Source of the DNA: a virus
Reading direction: 5' to 3' (one strand)
Virus record (IMG/VR): IMGVR_UViG_3300037149_000040
Coordinates: 1-31,078 of that record
Length of the DNA stretch: 31,078 nucleotides
Shown in pieces: positions 21,344 to 28,571 of this stretch. Under the pieces are notes generated by a model. That model saw nothing but the letters and a program-made list of their open reading frames with translations. It had not been told where the DNA came from and did no database searches. Every line of letters starts with the position of its first letter. Positions within the stretch are counted from its first letter, which is position 1. The translations under genes and the position numbers were made by a program.

Positions 21344-21699
21344 TACATGTCCTCCCATTTCGGTTTCGTGCAATTTTTCTCAGTCCACATCACGACGTGC
21401 GCGTCCTTGGTAAACCGCTCCGATTCTGCTGGTATCCACACACCAAAGATGGGGTGTCTCCTTGCATCCCACGCTCTTTTTCTAGCCGGACTTTCCATCC
21501 ACTCACCACGCCCAACACCAGTCTTGAATTGATCAGTGTGTCCACATGTGGGGCACACCTTTGGCGCATCCCCGGTCCACCCACGCCCACAGTGGCAGAA
21601 AGTTCCAGATACCCACTCCCCGTAAGCCGGAGCCCAATCGTCAGGGAGGCTGATGGGGGCGGCTACATCGCACCTACGCCAAAACGTGAAAATGCTCAT
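21343..21699 (-). CDS. Zinc-ribbon-like protein
   Basis: The 118-residue protein has F-C-H-C-G-R-G-W and C-P-T-C-G-H-T-D at about 34-55, two C-x-x-C units suited to one zinc ribbon. The C-terminal half is rich in Trp, Arg and Lys (W-D-A-R-R-H-P-I-F-G-V-W). Likely nucleic-acid or protein binding. Not recognised further. Confidence 0.7.
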   Translation of the reverse strand: MSIFTFWRRCDVAAPISLPDDWAPAYGEWVSGTFCHCGRGWTGDAPKVCPTCGHTDQFKTGVGRGEWMESPARKRAWDARRHPIFGVWIPAESERFTKDAHVVMWTEKNCTKPKWEDM

Positions 21700-21707
21700 G
21701 TGTTCTC

Positions 21708-21986
21708 CTATGAATGCTTGTGGGGTGCGCTGTTGTGGGGAGGAAGGTAGCGCGGATCGGTGATGTTGTTCCCGTCCTTGTCGAAACCATGCGGGAGCTT
21801 CCGGCGCGCAATGTTGGCCCTCAAGCGCTCGGCCCGGTGGAGACTCTGCGCCATGGGCTTCTGCTCGATGGTGTGCCGCGCTTCTAACCTTGTATAGCCC
21901 GCCGCGTTGCCTTCCGCTTCGATCGGCGTACCGGAGTATATCTGGTAACGCCCACCGCTCCGCGACACGAACACCTGATGAATCAT
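21708..21986 (-). CDS. Hypothetical basic protein
   Basis: The ATG at 21986 is chosen because AAGGAG precedes it; the frame stays open upstream only because it runs into the hexanucleotide repeat. The 92 residues include a beta region (V-F-V-S-R-S-G-G-R-Y-Q-I-Y-S-G) and a basic helical region with R-A-E-R-L-R-A-N-I-A-R-R, then N-N-I-T-D-P-R-Y. Function unknown. Confidence 0.7.
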   Translation of the reverse strand: MIHQVFVSRSGGRYQIYSGTPIEAEGNAAGYTRLEARHTIEQKPMAQSLHRAERLRANIARRKLPHGFDKDGNNITDPRYLPPHNSAPHKHS

Positions 21987-21996
21987 CTTGTCTCCT

Positions 21997-22239
<243 letters not shown>

Positions 22240-22242
22240 GGA

Positions 22243-22557
22243 TCACCAACCGGCGGTCACATTGATCTGCACAATGGGGATGCAGCGCACTACGCCATAG
22301 GCGTCATACTTTGTTTTGCCCGGGATCGGGCCATTGACCAATTCCCCAAGCCCACGTGTGGTGCCCCAATTCCGGATGTTCTGCGTATTCCGGATGGTCA
22401 CGGACCCGTCGGCGTGGTCCTCACAGTCGCCAACGAACACCCATCCACGATCCGCAACGATGATGCGCTTGTCTCCAAGTACCTGTGGCACGGCTTCAGT
22501 GCCTTTCTGCACGTATTCAATTCCATTGATGGTGATGGTGTTGAGATCCGCGTTCAT
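22243..22557 (-). CDS. DUF6948-like phage protein
   Basis: The 104 residues contain T-I-N-G-I-E-Y-V, R-I-I-V-A-D-R-G-W-V-F-V-G, I-R-N-W-G-T-T-R-G-L-G-E-L and N-G-P at positions typical of a small phage family I associate with DUF6948 (not checked). The fold looks beta-rich. It is probably cytoplasmic, with unknown role. GGAGAC precedes the ATG. Confidence 0.75.
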   Translation of the reverse strand: MNADLNTITINGIEYVQKGTEAVPQVLGDKRIIVADRGWVFVGDCEDHADGSVTIRNTQNIRNWGTTRGLGELVNGPIPGKTKYDAYGVVRCIPIVQINVTAGW

Positions 22558-22567
22558 ACCGTCTCCT

Positions 22568-22921
22568 CTAGTTATGACACTTGTTCGCTACCGCTGGTCC
22601 CACGATCGAATTTTCCTTGTTCATCTTCGCGTCAATCTGCACCCACGCCTCGCATGTTTTGCAGAACGAGCACGCCATCGTCTTCGCATTCTGGAAAGGT
22701 TTGAGGTTGTGCCCCAACTCCTCCGCCAATACCGCTGCGCGCTTCTTCAGGAGATCCAACTTCTTTTTCGTAGTGTTGTGGACCACCTTGCGCTTAGGTG
22801 GACGATCAAGAAGCCGCCGTATGACCGGCCTAACGCGCTCCACGGTAGATGATGCCGTGCGTGGCGCTAGGGTGAACCGGAAGGCGCGCCGTTCAACGCC
22901 TTCCGGGAGCTTTCGTGGCAT
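22568..22921 (-). CDS. Zinc-binding phage protein
   Basis: The 117 residues have a basic N-terminal part (1-60: R-R-A-F-R-F, R-P-V-I-R-R-L-L-D-R-P-P-K-R-K) and then L-G-H-N-L-K-P-F-Q, C-S-F-C-K-T-C-E-A-W-V-Q-I and V-G-P-A-V-A-N-K-C. The GHNL-F-C-x-x-C-C layout is shared with the 20822-21343 protein and is common in phages. It probably binds one zinc ion. Role unknown. Confidence 0.75.
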   Translation of the reverse strand: MPRKLPEGVERRAFRFTLAPRTASSTVERVRPVIRRLLDRPPKRKVVHNTTKKKLDLLKKRAAVLAEELGHNLKPFQNAKTMACSFCKTCEAWVQIDAKMNKENSIVGPAVANKCHN

Positions 22922-22928
22922 GTGGCCG

Positions 22929-23543
22929 CTACCTACGAGCGCGCCGGGCGGAACCGACCGCGACGGGCTTCTGATTCTTCAGCTTGGTGTCCTGGTTGAC
23001 GGCGCGGCCCATCTTCGGCGCGGGGCCCTTGGCGGCGGTCTTCTTGGCCTTGGGCGTGGGCTCGTCGTCCTCGGTCTGAGAGAGCGCGTCGAGCCGCTTG
23101 CTCATGTCGGCGATCTGCTTCGCCTGCTCCCCCACGATGGCTTCGAGCGTCGTCACGCGCTCATCGAGAGCATCGAGTCCGCCCGTCGTATCTTCTTCGT
23201 CCTCGTCGCCGTAGCCGTCGCCGTCCTCGTCGCCGTCCTCGTCGCCGTCCTCGTCGCCGTCCTCTTCGCTGCCTTCGATGGCCTCGTCGCCGTCCTCGTC
23301 GCCGTCCTCGTCGCCGCCCTCGTCGCCGTCCTCGTCGCTGCCTTCGATGGCCTCTTCGTGGTTGCCTTCGGCGTCCATGCCGACACACATCCGGTTCAGA
23401 AACTCCAGAAGGTCCGGCTTGCTGACTGGCACGGTGACGGGGACCACCTCGCCGTCATACTCCTTGTTCGTCCTCTTGGCGTCGGCCTGGGTGCCCTCCC
23501 ATGCCCTGATGATGCCGTTATCTACGATGCTATAGAGTTCCAT
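22929..23543 (-). CDS. Protein with acidic D-E-D-G repeat and coiled coil
   Basis: The 204-residue protein has four parts: a small folded N-terminus (1-55) that ends in a segment with D-L-L-E-F-L-N-R-M-C; an acidic repeat at about 64-119 made of D-E-D-G units; a predicted coiled coil at 122-157 (L-D-E-R-V-T-T-L-E-A-I-V); and a basic tail at 164-204. It is the first gene behind a strong promoter. The acidic block could mimic DNA or buffer a basic partner; the coiled coil suggests oligomers. None of this is established. Confidence 0.75.
   Translation of the reverse strand: MELYSIVDNGIIRAWEGTQADAKRTNKEYDGEVVPVTVPVSKPDLLEFLNRMCVGMDAEGNHEEAIEGSDEDGDEGGDEDGDEDGDEAIEGSEEDGDEDGDEDGDEDGDGYGDEDEEDTTGGLDALDERVTTLEAIVGEQAKQIADMSKRLDALSQTEDDEPTPKAKKTAAKGPAPKMGRAVNQDTKLKNQKPVAVGSARRARR
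23198..23354 (-). repeat. 12-bp repeat array encoding the acidic tract
   Basis: Repeats of GTCGCCGTCCTC (plus strand) encode D-E-D-G. The block ending in GCTGCCTTCGATGGCCTC occurs twice, at about 23262-23285 and 23331-23354, so a larger 69-bp unit has also been duplicated. Confidence 0.88.
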
Positions 23544-23561
23544 TGAAGGACTCCTCGGTAA

Positions 23562-23583
23562 ATAGCGCCACGATTGGCGCTAT
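23562..23583 (-). promoter_or_regulatory. Leader hairpin before the 23543 gene
   Basis: ATAGCGCCA-CGAT-TGGCGCTAT is a perfect 9-bp stem with a 4-base loop, 18 bases ahead of the start codon. It lies in the mRNA leader between the promoter and the SD. Confidence 0.8.
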
Positions 23584-23645
23584 GGTGATTGGTTGCGTGT
23601 GATGTGCCGCCGTTGCTCGCTTTCGTGAAAATTGATTAGGCAATA

Positions 23646-23674
23646 ATCATAAATCTAATGAAAACGGGCGTCAA
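23646..23674 (-). promoter_or_regulatory. Sigma70 promoter for the 23543 gene
   Basis: On the minus strand TTGACG (23669-23674), 17 bases, TATGAT (23646-23651): close to consensus with ideal spacing. AAGTTGT precedes it, as at 146-155 on the plus strand. Around it (23590-23799) there is no gene and the DNA is AT-rich. Confidence 0.85.
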
Positions 23675-23799
23675 CAACTTTTTTAGAAAATTTACTTGTT
23701 GAAAATGTAGCTACTTAGCAAATTATGAGTAGCGGACTAGGTGCTCCGAATTACCATGACGTTTAACAAATTGCACACGATATAGGGCACAATTTTTTG

Positions 23800-23952
23800 C
23801 TACTCATCGTCTTGTTTCCGCCGTTCCTCGCCGGCCTCCACTTGATCCCGCGTGAATGTTGCGTGTCCGCGCTTGTCCTTCCCGGTGGAGTGTTCGCCAT
23901 GCTTGACATAGAATCCCGCATCACGCCAGTCGTCGTAGGTCATCGCTTTCAT
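23800..23952 (-). CDS. 50-residue hypothetical protein
   Basis: The frame starts at ATGA over the stop of an 18-residue frame and encodes M-K-A-M-T-Y-D-D-W-R-D-A-G-F-Y-V-K-H-G and a charged helical end (D-Q-V-E-A-G-E-E-R-R-K). It is highly polar and closes its block just before the 23.6-kb promoter region. The Y-D-D-W-x-x-A-G-F-Y-V opening looks like a conserved small phage protein, though no name can be given. Confidence 0.7.
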   Translation of the reverse strand: MKAMTYDDWRDAGFYVKHGEHSTGKDKRGHATFTRDQVEAGEERRKQDDE

Positions 23953-24005
23953 TTCGTAGCCTCCATCATGAACGCGCGCCCGAGTGTGAACACTAGCTCT
24001 ACCAT
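23949..24005 (-). CDS. 18-residue micro-ORF
   Basis: It encodes M-V-E-L-V-F-T-L-G-R-A-F-M-M-E-A-T-K. TAGGAGAAG lies 4 bases upstream and includes the preceding stop; the end overlaps the next start (ATGA). A good SD and coupling support translation. It may act as a leader peptide for the next gene rather than as a functional protein. Confidence 0.5.
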   Translation of the reverse strand: MVELVFTLGRAFMMEATK

Positions 24006-24015
24006 CGCACTTCTC

Positions 24016-24240
24016 CTATGAAAGACGCACAAGCGTCATTGTCCTGTTCCACGTTGCCGTCGTCGTTGTCTCCACACACGCTCGGAGCGCGGTAGTTATC
24101 TCGGCGAATAGCACACGGTAGTTTGGTGTAATGTCGATGATTTCGAAGCGCACCGCGCTATCGTTATTGCTCTTCCAGATAGATCCGACGTACTTGGCCC
24201 GGTCTGCCGTGACCCCAAACATGCCAAAATCCTTCTCCAT
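24016..24240 (-). CDS. Hypothetical small protein
   Basis: The ATG at 24240 follows the preceding stop by one base. The 74 residues include V-R-F-E-I-I-D-I-T-P-N-Y-R-V-L-F-A and a threonine-rich end (V-E-T-T-T-T-A-T-W). A mixed alpha/beta fold is likely. Not recognised. Confidence 0.65.
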   Translation of the reverse strand: MEKDFGMFGVTADRAKYVGSIWKSNNDSAVRFEIIDITPNYRVLFAEITTALRACVETTTTATWNRTMTLVRLS

Positions 24241-24241
24241 T

Positions 24242-24460
24242 TCAGCCCTCGATGTTCTGTAGTTTGTTGTAGGCGCGGAGCATTTCGACCACATCGCCCG
24301 ATGCGACGGCCAACTCCATGGAGTGTAAAGCTTCCTCAATGAGATGCGTGTGAAACGCTCCCACGTTGCTAGGAAGCCCCTTGCGCTCGGCGAGGATTCC
24401 CCCGACTCTTAACACTTCGTCCGGAATAGCCTCGCTCAAAGTGCGTGTTTCCTGAATCAC
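24242..24460 (-). CDS. Hypothetical helical protein (GTG start)
   Basis: The GTG start has AGGAGG ideally placed upstream. The 72 residues form helices: E-A-I-P-D-E-V-L-R-V-G-G-I-L-A-E-R, F-H-T-H-L-I-E-E-A-L-H-S-M-E-L-A, and V-E-M-L-R-A-Y-N-K-L. No family recognised. Confidence 0.7.
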   Translation of the reverse strand: MIQETRTLSEAIPDEVLRVGGILAERKGLPSNVGAFHTHLIEEALHSMELAVASGDVVEMLRAYNKLQNIEG

Positions 24461-24475
24461 TCTATGCCTCCTATT

Positions 24476-24606
24476 TCAATAAAGGCGCACGACGCGTTCA
24501 TCAAAGACGAACAACACTTCTACCACCGGCTCGCCATCGCCACTTCGACATCGCCTTCATAGTCACGAATATCTTTTAACTGGGCTATCAGGTCCGTGAT
24601 TTTCAC
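24476..24606 (-). pseudogene. Small phage gene broken by a frameshift
   Basis: From a GTG (GTGA over the preceding stop, GGAGGAAG upstream) the first frame gives V-K-I-T-D-L-I-A-Q-L-K-D-I-R-D-Y-E-G-D-V-E-V and then ends after six more codons. In the -1 frame, from the same point, the DNA reads D-G-E-P-V-V-E-V-L-F-V-F-D-E-R-V-V-R-L-Y and stops at 24476. Joined, they form a typical small phage protein (K-I-x-D-L-I-x-x-L ... G-D-V-E-V ... P-V-x-x-V). The 131-nt length is not a multiple of three. No slippery heptamer is present, so a base loss or sequencing error is more likely than programmed shifting. Confidence 0.7.
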
Positions 24607-24860
24607 TTATCTTCCTCCTCTCTCAGCTCTATGGTACCGCGTTTGAAGTACTTCGTGGTCTGCTCTAGCTCCTTGTGATCAATCTTCGCTCCGGCGTTGA
24701 AACAGTCCATGTGAAAGGACATCTGCTCGTACACGCCATCGAATATTCCGCGCGTCAATAGGTAGGGAGCTAGCACCATGATTAGCTCTCCGCACCATGC
24801 GCACCGGATGTTGTACGGCGCAATCCTATGGAGTGGCGGGAATATCGTGATGTCGGTCAT
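24603..24860 (-). CDS. Small zinc-binding protein
   Basis: The ATG at 24860 follows the preceding stop by one base. The 85 residues contain I-R-C-A-W-C-G-E-L-I and later F-H-M-D-C-F-N at about 50-56, giving C-x-x-C and H-x-x-C ligands for one zinc. The remainder is charged helix. It is probably a cytoplasmic treble-clef-like protein; role unknown. Confidence 0.7.
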   Translation of the reverse strand: MTDITIFPPLHRIAPYNIRCAWCGELIMVLAPYLLTRGIFDGVYEQMSFHMDCFNAGAKIDHKELEQTTKYFKRGTIELREEEDK

Positions 24861-24861
24861 T

Positions 24862-25002
24862 TCACGGAATCTCAATAATCGTGACACTCTGTGGAGGACC
24901 ATATGTGCGCGCATCCAACCAACGCTGAAACAAGCCGCCGATGATCGTTCCGACCGCGAAGATCAGAAAGCGCACGAACCACGCAAACGATTTGCTATCC
25001 AT
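24862..25002 (-). CDS. 46-residue single-span membrane protein
   Basis: AGGAGAGG precedes the ATG, and the start is next to the previous stop. Residues 5-22 (F-A-W-F-V-R-F-L-I-F-A-V-G-T-I-I-G-G) form one hydrophobic span; the tail is polar with R-W-L-D-A-R-T-Y-G-P-P. An upstream in-frame extension is not supported by an SD. Likely a small inner-membrane protein; no function inferred. Confidence 0.65.
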   Translation of the reverse strand: MDSKSFAWFVRFLIFAVGTIIGGLFQRWLDARTYGPPQSVTIIEIP

Positions 25003-25003
25003 T

Positions 25004-25333
25004 TCACCTCTCCTGTCGCATATCTTCAATGAACTTATCAATGATCTTGCGCTCCGCAATGAGCCTATCCACAAAATCAGTAAGCACGTGCGCCGTGCCA
25101 TAGGAGCCCCTACTTGCGCGCTCTTGCCGCACTTCGTTGTATAATGGATGATCTTTCCAATGCGTTTCTATGCGCCGCGCCACATCAATCCACGAATTTG
25201 CGAACCCGGTAACTAGCTCCGTATGGAGGTTGGGATCGAACACCGCAAACTTCTTGCCTGCGCAATGCTCACCGTGTTCATCTCCCGCCATGTAGACCGT
25301 TTTGCACCCAAGACAAATCCACGTTCTGATCAT
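25004..25333 (-). CDS. Small zinc-motif protein
   Basis: The 109 residues start M-I-R-T-W-I-C-L-G-C-K-T-V-Y and continue with D-E-H-G-E-H-C-A-G at 18-26, so C-x-x-C plus His/Cys may bind zinc. The rest is helical (W-I-D-V-A-R-R-I-E-T-H-W-K, V-D-R-L-I-A-E-R-K-I-I-D-K-F). The gene follows the primase-helicase by one base after its stop. Not recognised further. Confidence 0.7.
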   Translation of the reverse strand: MIRTWICLGCKTVYMAGDEHGEHCAGKKFAVFDPNLHTELVTGFANSWIDVARRIETHWKDHPLYNEVRQERASRGSYGTAHVLTDFVDRLIAERKIIDKFIEDMRQER

Positions 25334-25334
25334 T

Positions 25335-27482
25335 TTAGCGCTCCTGTCGTTGTGTGTACTTCTTCTGCTCTTCTTCCATCCGATGTAGCCGCCCTAGGTA
25401 CTTCGCCCTATCTCCTTTGCGCATCTCCATGCGCGCCTTGATGCCGATGAAATTCCCCTCCTCATCGTAATGGTCAATCGTAGGCTCCACGTACACCGGT
25501 GGGCGCTCGACACGATCCGAGATCCATAGCACGCGCATCCATTCCTGTGACACCTTTCTTGGAATCTCAATCGCGCGGTTGATCAGCCATGGACGGACGT
25601 TGCGCCCATCCGGAAGCCTGAGTTGCGCCACACCAAGCGGCTGGCGGAAGCCTTCTTGACGGATTGCGCGCGCGAGCCCATTTTTGCTCCAGTTCGGCCT
25701 ATTCGCACGTAGAAGCAACTCATCCGTGGTCATGAGCGCGTGCATTCCGCGCACCTCACCGGTTCCCCAACACGTGTTGATCCACTCACTCATGTCCGAT
25801 CGTGAATCCTCGATCATGATCTGCTTGTCCTCGGTCATCGGCGCCGGGCGGAATGGCTCAAACCCAGTGAGATCAAGCGTCTTCAGATGATACATGAGCG
25901 CATTGATCCCGCGCTCGGAGCGATACCAGTGATCGTATGTGGAGGTGTACCATTCCGGTGGAAGCGGCTCTCCCTTGATCTCCACCACGAAATAGCGACG
26001 ATCCTTTCCTTCAAGAAAGAGAACGTCGCAATGGTTGCTGGTGAAGAGGTAGTTGATGCAATCCCTGATCTCGTATGTGGGGATGTACTTCTGATTCACC
26101 TCGATTCTTTGGCCGGTAATCATGCCCTTGAGCTTATTCCCTAGCTGCCGCTTCTCTCCACCGCCTGATCCCGTGATCTCGTCGGCTAGGATGAATTGCC
26201 GGTTCGTGGCGTAGGCGTTGAACGCTGAGTCAAGATCACGGTCGCCGATCTCCTTGTAGTTGTCCCCGTAGATTCTCCCTAGCGTGTAACCCACGAGCGT
26301 CTTACCTGTGCCTTGCTCGAACGACCAGAAAACTACCGCGGTATAGAGCTTAGTGCCTGGGCGCTGAATCGGGTAGGCGCACCATTGCTCGAACCATTTC
26401 CGATGTTCCGGGGACGTGTCCTTGAAGATGTAGTCCAGGAGTGTCGTCCATGGCTTGATGTTTCCCTTGACCGGTTTCGCTCCCCATCCTTTCCATTGGT
26501 TGTACTCGCCTTGTTTTGTGATCTCCCCTTCGCCTGGAGAGTACGCCATCTTCGACGCAACCGCGCGGCCGGGCCACTCTAGCCATTCCTTGGGAACGGA
26601 GCATGACGTGACCTTGTTCGGATCAGCATCGGTGGGAGTGGGCTTGAGGTACTTCCGATCCGCATAGAGCGGCATTACTAGATCCCGTGCCGACACACGC
26701 TGGCCGGTGGCGCGAATGACACACACTCCTGGATCGCGTATGAAGATCACCTCTTCGTTGAACTTGCGGAGTGAGGATGAAGTTTTCCACTCCTCGGCTT
26801 TATCCACAAGCTTGAGGAGCCGCGCACGTCCACCATGCTTGTCAATGAGGTAATCGTCCAAGCCTGTCTTGCCGTCCTTGGAGAGCGATGGAAGACGGAT
26901 GATGTGCACACGCGCACCGCGATTCACCAACCGTTGCGCAAGCGCATTCTCGGCCTGGAGGATGCTAGTGTTCTGGTCAGCGTCGGAATCGTAGCATATA
27001 TAGACATCCCGCCCCGCCCACGTGATCTGCTCAAGATCCGGCACAAGCTCTTGAAGCTTAGCTTTGGAACCGAAGCTCCACACGCCACCGAGCCCGATAG
27101 TGCACACGTCATTCTTGGTTGCACACGCTGCTTTCTTCTCACCTTCCGTGATGAAGATCGGCATGGATGCGTCTTTGTTGCGGGCTGCCCAATCCACAAA
27201 TGGAGGAAAATACACTCGGACGGGCGAACCCTTCAACTGAAAATATTTGTTCTTTGAGCGCTTACCTAGAAACCTATAGCGCCAAAAATCAGTCTCTTTC
27301 CCATTGGCATCGAAGTACGGAATTTTGAAGCCAGGGATGTCGAAGCCGGTAAGATCCACGGCGCGCGCACCGGAGAATGCCTCCATGTGCAGCTTCTTGG
27401 CATCGGTGTGATCGAGGCCCGATGCTGCAAGGGCGGAGATCATCGCGGTAGATGAGTCAATCTCGGGGCGCGCGCTCCTCAT
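25335..27482 (-). CDS. Primase-helicase: Toprim-like plus SF3 ATPase
   Basis: The 715-residue protein has an N-terminal Toprim-like (DUF3854-type) region, with I-T-E-G-E-K-K-A at 111-118 (Glu113) and Y-I-C-Y-D-S-D-A-D at 161-169. A D5/SF3-like ATPase follows: F-E-Q-G-T-G-K-T at 388-395 (Walker A), F-I-L-A-D-E-I at 430-436 (Walker B), N-Y-L-F-T-S-N-H at 477-484, and D-R-R-Y at 494-497 as a likely arginine finger. It would open DNA and prime synthesis for the PolA made later in the operon. Its ATG overlaps the previous stop. Confidence 0.93.
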   Translation of the reverse strand: MRSARPEIDSSTAMISALAASGLDHTDAKKLHMEAFSGARAVDLTGFDIPGFKIPYFDANGKETDFWRYRFLGKRSKNKYFQLKGSPVRVYFPPFVDWAARNKDASMPIFITEGEKKAACATKNDVCTIGLGGVWSFGSKAKLQELVPDLEQITWAGRDVYICYDSDADQNTSILQAENALAQRLVNRGARVHIIRLPSLSKDGKTGLDDYLIDKHGGRARLLKLVDKAEEWKTSSSLRKFNEEVIFIRDPGVCVIRATGQRVSARDLVMPLYADRKYLKPTPTDADPNKVTSCSVPKEWLEWPGRAVASKMAYSPGEGEITKQGEYNQWKGWGAKPVKGNIKPWTTLLDYIFKDTSPEHRKWFEQWCAYPIQRPGTKLYTAVVFWSFEQGTGKTLVGYTLGRIYGDNYKEIGDRDLDSAFNAYATNRQFILADEITGSGGGEKRQLGNKLKGMITGQRIEVNQKYIPTYEIRDCINYLFTSNHCDVLFLEGKDRRYFVVEIKGEPLPPEWYTSTYDHWYRSERGINALMYHLKTLDLTGFEPFRPAPMTEDKQIMIEDSRSDMSEWINTCWGTGEVRGMHALMTTDELLLRANRPNWSKNGLARAIRQEGFRQPLGVAQLRLPDGRNVRPWLINRAIEIPRKVSQEWMRVLWISDRVERPPVYVEPTIDHYDEEGNFIGIKARMEMRKGDRAKYLGRLHRMEEEQKKYTQRQER

Positions 27483-27661
27483 GATTTGCGCTCCATGTGG
27501 GAGGCTAGGAAATCTTCGAGTGAGACGATGATGCGGAGTGGCTCCGCTCCTGGTTTTGTGGACAATTCAATGTAGTCACCTGAATCCGTGGGAGACACGC
27601 CAAGATCGCCGATGAATGTAGCCGGGTACTGTAAAGTAGTGATTGTGATTTCGCTTTTCAT
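27479..27661 (-). CDS. Hypothetical small protein
   Basis: The ATG at 27661 overlaps the stop of the first gene (ATGA), with AGAGG before it. The 60 residues are beta-rich: S-E-I-T-I-T-T-L-Q-Y, D-Y-I-E-L-S-T, L-R-I-I-V-S-L-E-D-F-L. The final short helix may fold over the sheet. Not recognised. Confidence 0.65.
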   Translation of the reverse strand: MKSEITITTLQYPATFIGDLGVSPTDSGDYIELSTKPGAEPLRIIVSLEDFLASHMERKS

Positions 27662-28206
27662 AGCAACCTCTTCTTGTGCGTTTGCTCCCACTTCTCTAGC
27701 TTGTGACACATGCGCAGATACGTACGTAGGTCCCTGGGAATGCCGGACTTCCCATACTTCTTCTTTAGGTGGCGTAGGTATTGTTTAAACGAGGTAAACC
27801 CGGACGGCGGCTTTGGCTCGAAGCACGCACATGCGGGGCGCACACATGCACGCTCCCGCACACTTCTAGCATCTAGGTATCGTGCGTATTCTTGTTTGTA
27901 GAACTCCGGGGATTCGCACCGGGCGCAATAGTCCAACCATCTGCGCCAATCCGCGAGAGTCAATCTCTGCGACCTGTTATATAGTCTCCTAGCTTCATAG
28001 AGCTTTTTCATGGAGGTGTAATACTCCGGCGATGCCGCGAGCTTACATCTATGCAACCATGCCTTCCATGTGGACCACCCGTACGGACCCCGCGCGCTCA
28101 TCAAGAGCACGCGCCCGAGTTTCGTATCTCCGGTCACTCGTCTAGCCTTCCAAGACCAAATACTCTCCGGGACTTCGACGGCTCGGCCATCCTCATCGTG
28201 GCGCAT
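27658..28206 (-). CDS. First leftward gene: Trp-rich triple-repeat protein
   Basis: The ATG at 28206 is chosen over upstream in-frame starts because GGAGAG lies 4 bases before it; the longer frame would begin inside the leader RNA structure. The 182 residues contain two clear repeats, W-K-A-W-L-H-R-C ... S-P-E-Y-Y ... Y-E-A-R-R and W-R-R-W-L-D-Y-C ... S-P-E-F-Y ... Y-L-D-A-R, and a third, degenerate one (F-K-Q-Y-L-R-H-L ... Y-L-R-M-C). Each looks like a helical hairpin. The protein is very basic. As the first gene from the strongest promoter it may be an early host-takeover or DNA-binding protein, but no family is known to me. Confidence 0.75.
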   Translation of the reverse strand: MRHDEDGRAVEVPESIWSWKARRVTGDTKLGRVLLMSARGPYGWSTWKAWLHRCKLAASPEYYTSMKKLYEARRLYNRSQRLTLADWRRWLDYCARCESPEFYKQEYARYLDARSVRERACVRPACACFEPKPPSGFTSFKQYLRHLKKKYGKSGIPRDLRTYLRMCHKLEKWEQTHKKRLL

Positions 28207-28240
28207 AACACTCTCCATAGGTTTTGTTGTGTGGTGGGTT

Positions 28241-28340
28241 GCTCTCGGGTGTTCGCCTATCCTGCTCTTACGAGTGTCAGAGGAGCTTGACATTACGGGC
28301 GACACCACACCGCCCCGGATTTCGGCGAACACCCGAGAGC
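28241..28340 (-). ncRNA. Structured leader RNA candidate
   Basis: Read on the minus strand, a perfect 17-bp stem pairs GCTCTCGGGTGTTCGCC (28324-28340) with its complement (28241-28257). Inside, ATCC pairs with GGAT, followed by hairpins GGGCG/CGCCC, TGTCA/TGACA and CTC-GTAA-GAG (a GNRA-type loop). The predicted transcription start, 8 bases after the -10, coincides with the first base of the long stem (G, 28340). After the stem comes an A/C-rich unpaired stretch and the SD of the first gene. No known RNA family is recognised. Confidence 0.7.
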
Positions 28341-28347
28341 ACGGTCA

Positions 28348-28375
28348 ATTATAATCGTGCTTAAAAGAGCGTCAA
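28348..28375 (-). promoter_or_regulatory. Main promoter of the leftward array
   Basis: On the minus strand TTGACG (28370-28375), 16 bases, perfect TATAAT (28348-28353). It is among the best promoters in the window and is the only clear one upstream of the primase-helicase block. Confidence 0.9.
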
Positions 28376-28571
28376 GCGGAATTTACAAGAACCTTATAGC
28401 TAGTATTTGCTATATTTAGATCTTGACCACGTAGGTCACAATAATTTTATTACCTAGTTAGATTTGTAGGTAGTTAGCTTTGTAGCACGAGGGCAAAATC
28501 TATCGCGCCACCAAAACCTGGACGTGTGTGCTCCCACAAATCGCCCTAGTTCTACAAAGCTAAGAAAAACA

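Noticed and set aside
22581-23546. 321-codon rightward frame
   Set aside because: It mirrors the repeat-bearing 22929 and 22568 genes; the repeats lack stops in many frames, and the leftward genes have a promoter, SDs and recognisable motifs.
23780-23830. Terminator after the 23800 gene
   Set aside because: Only a weak stem with wobble pairs is possible and no U-run follows on the minus strand.
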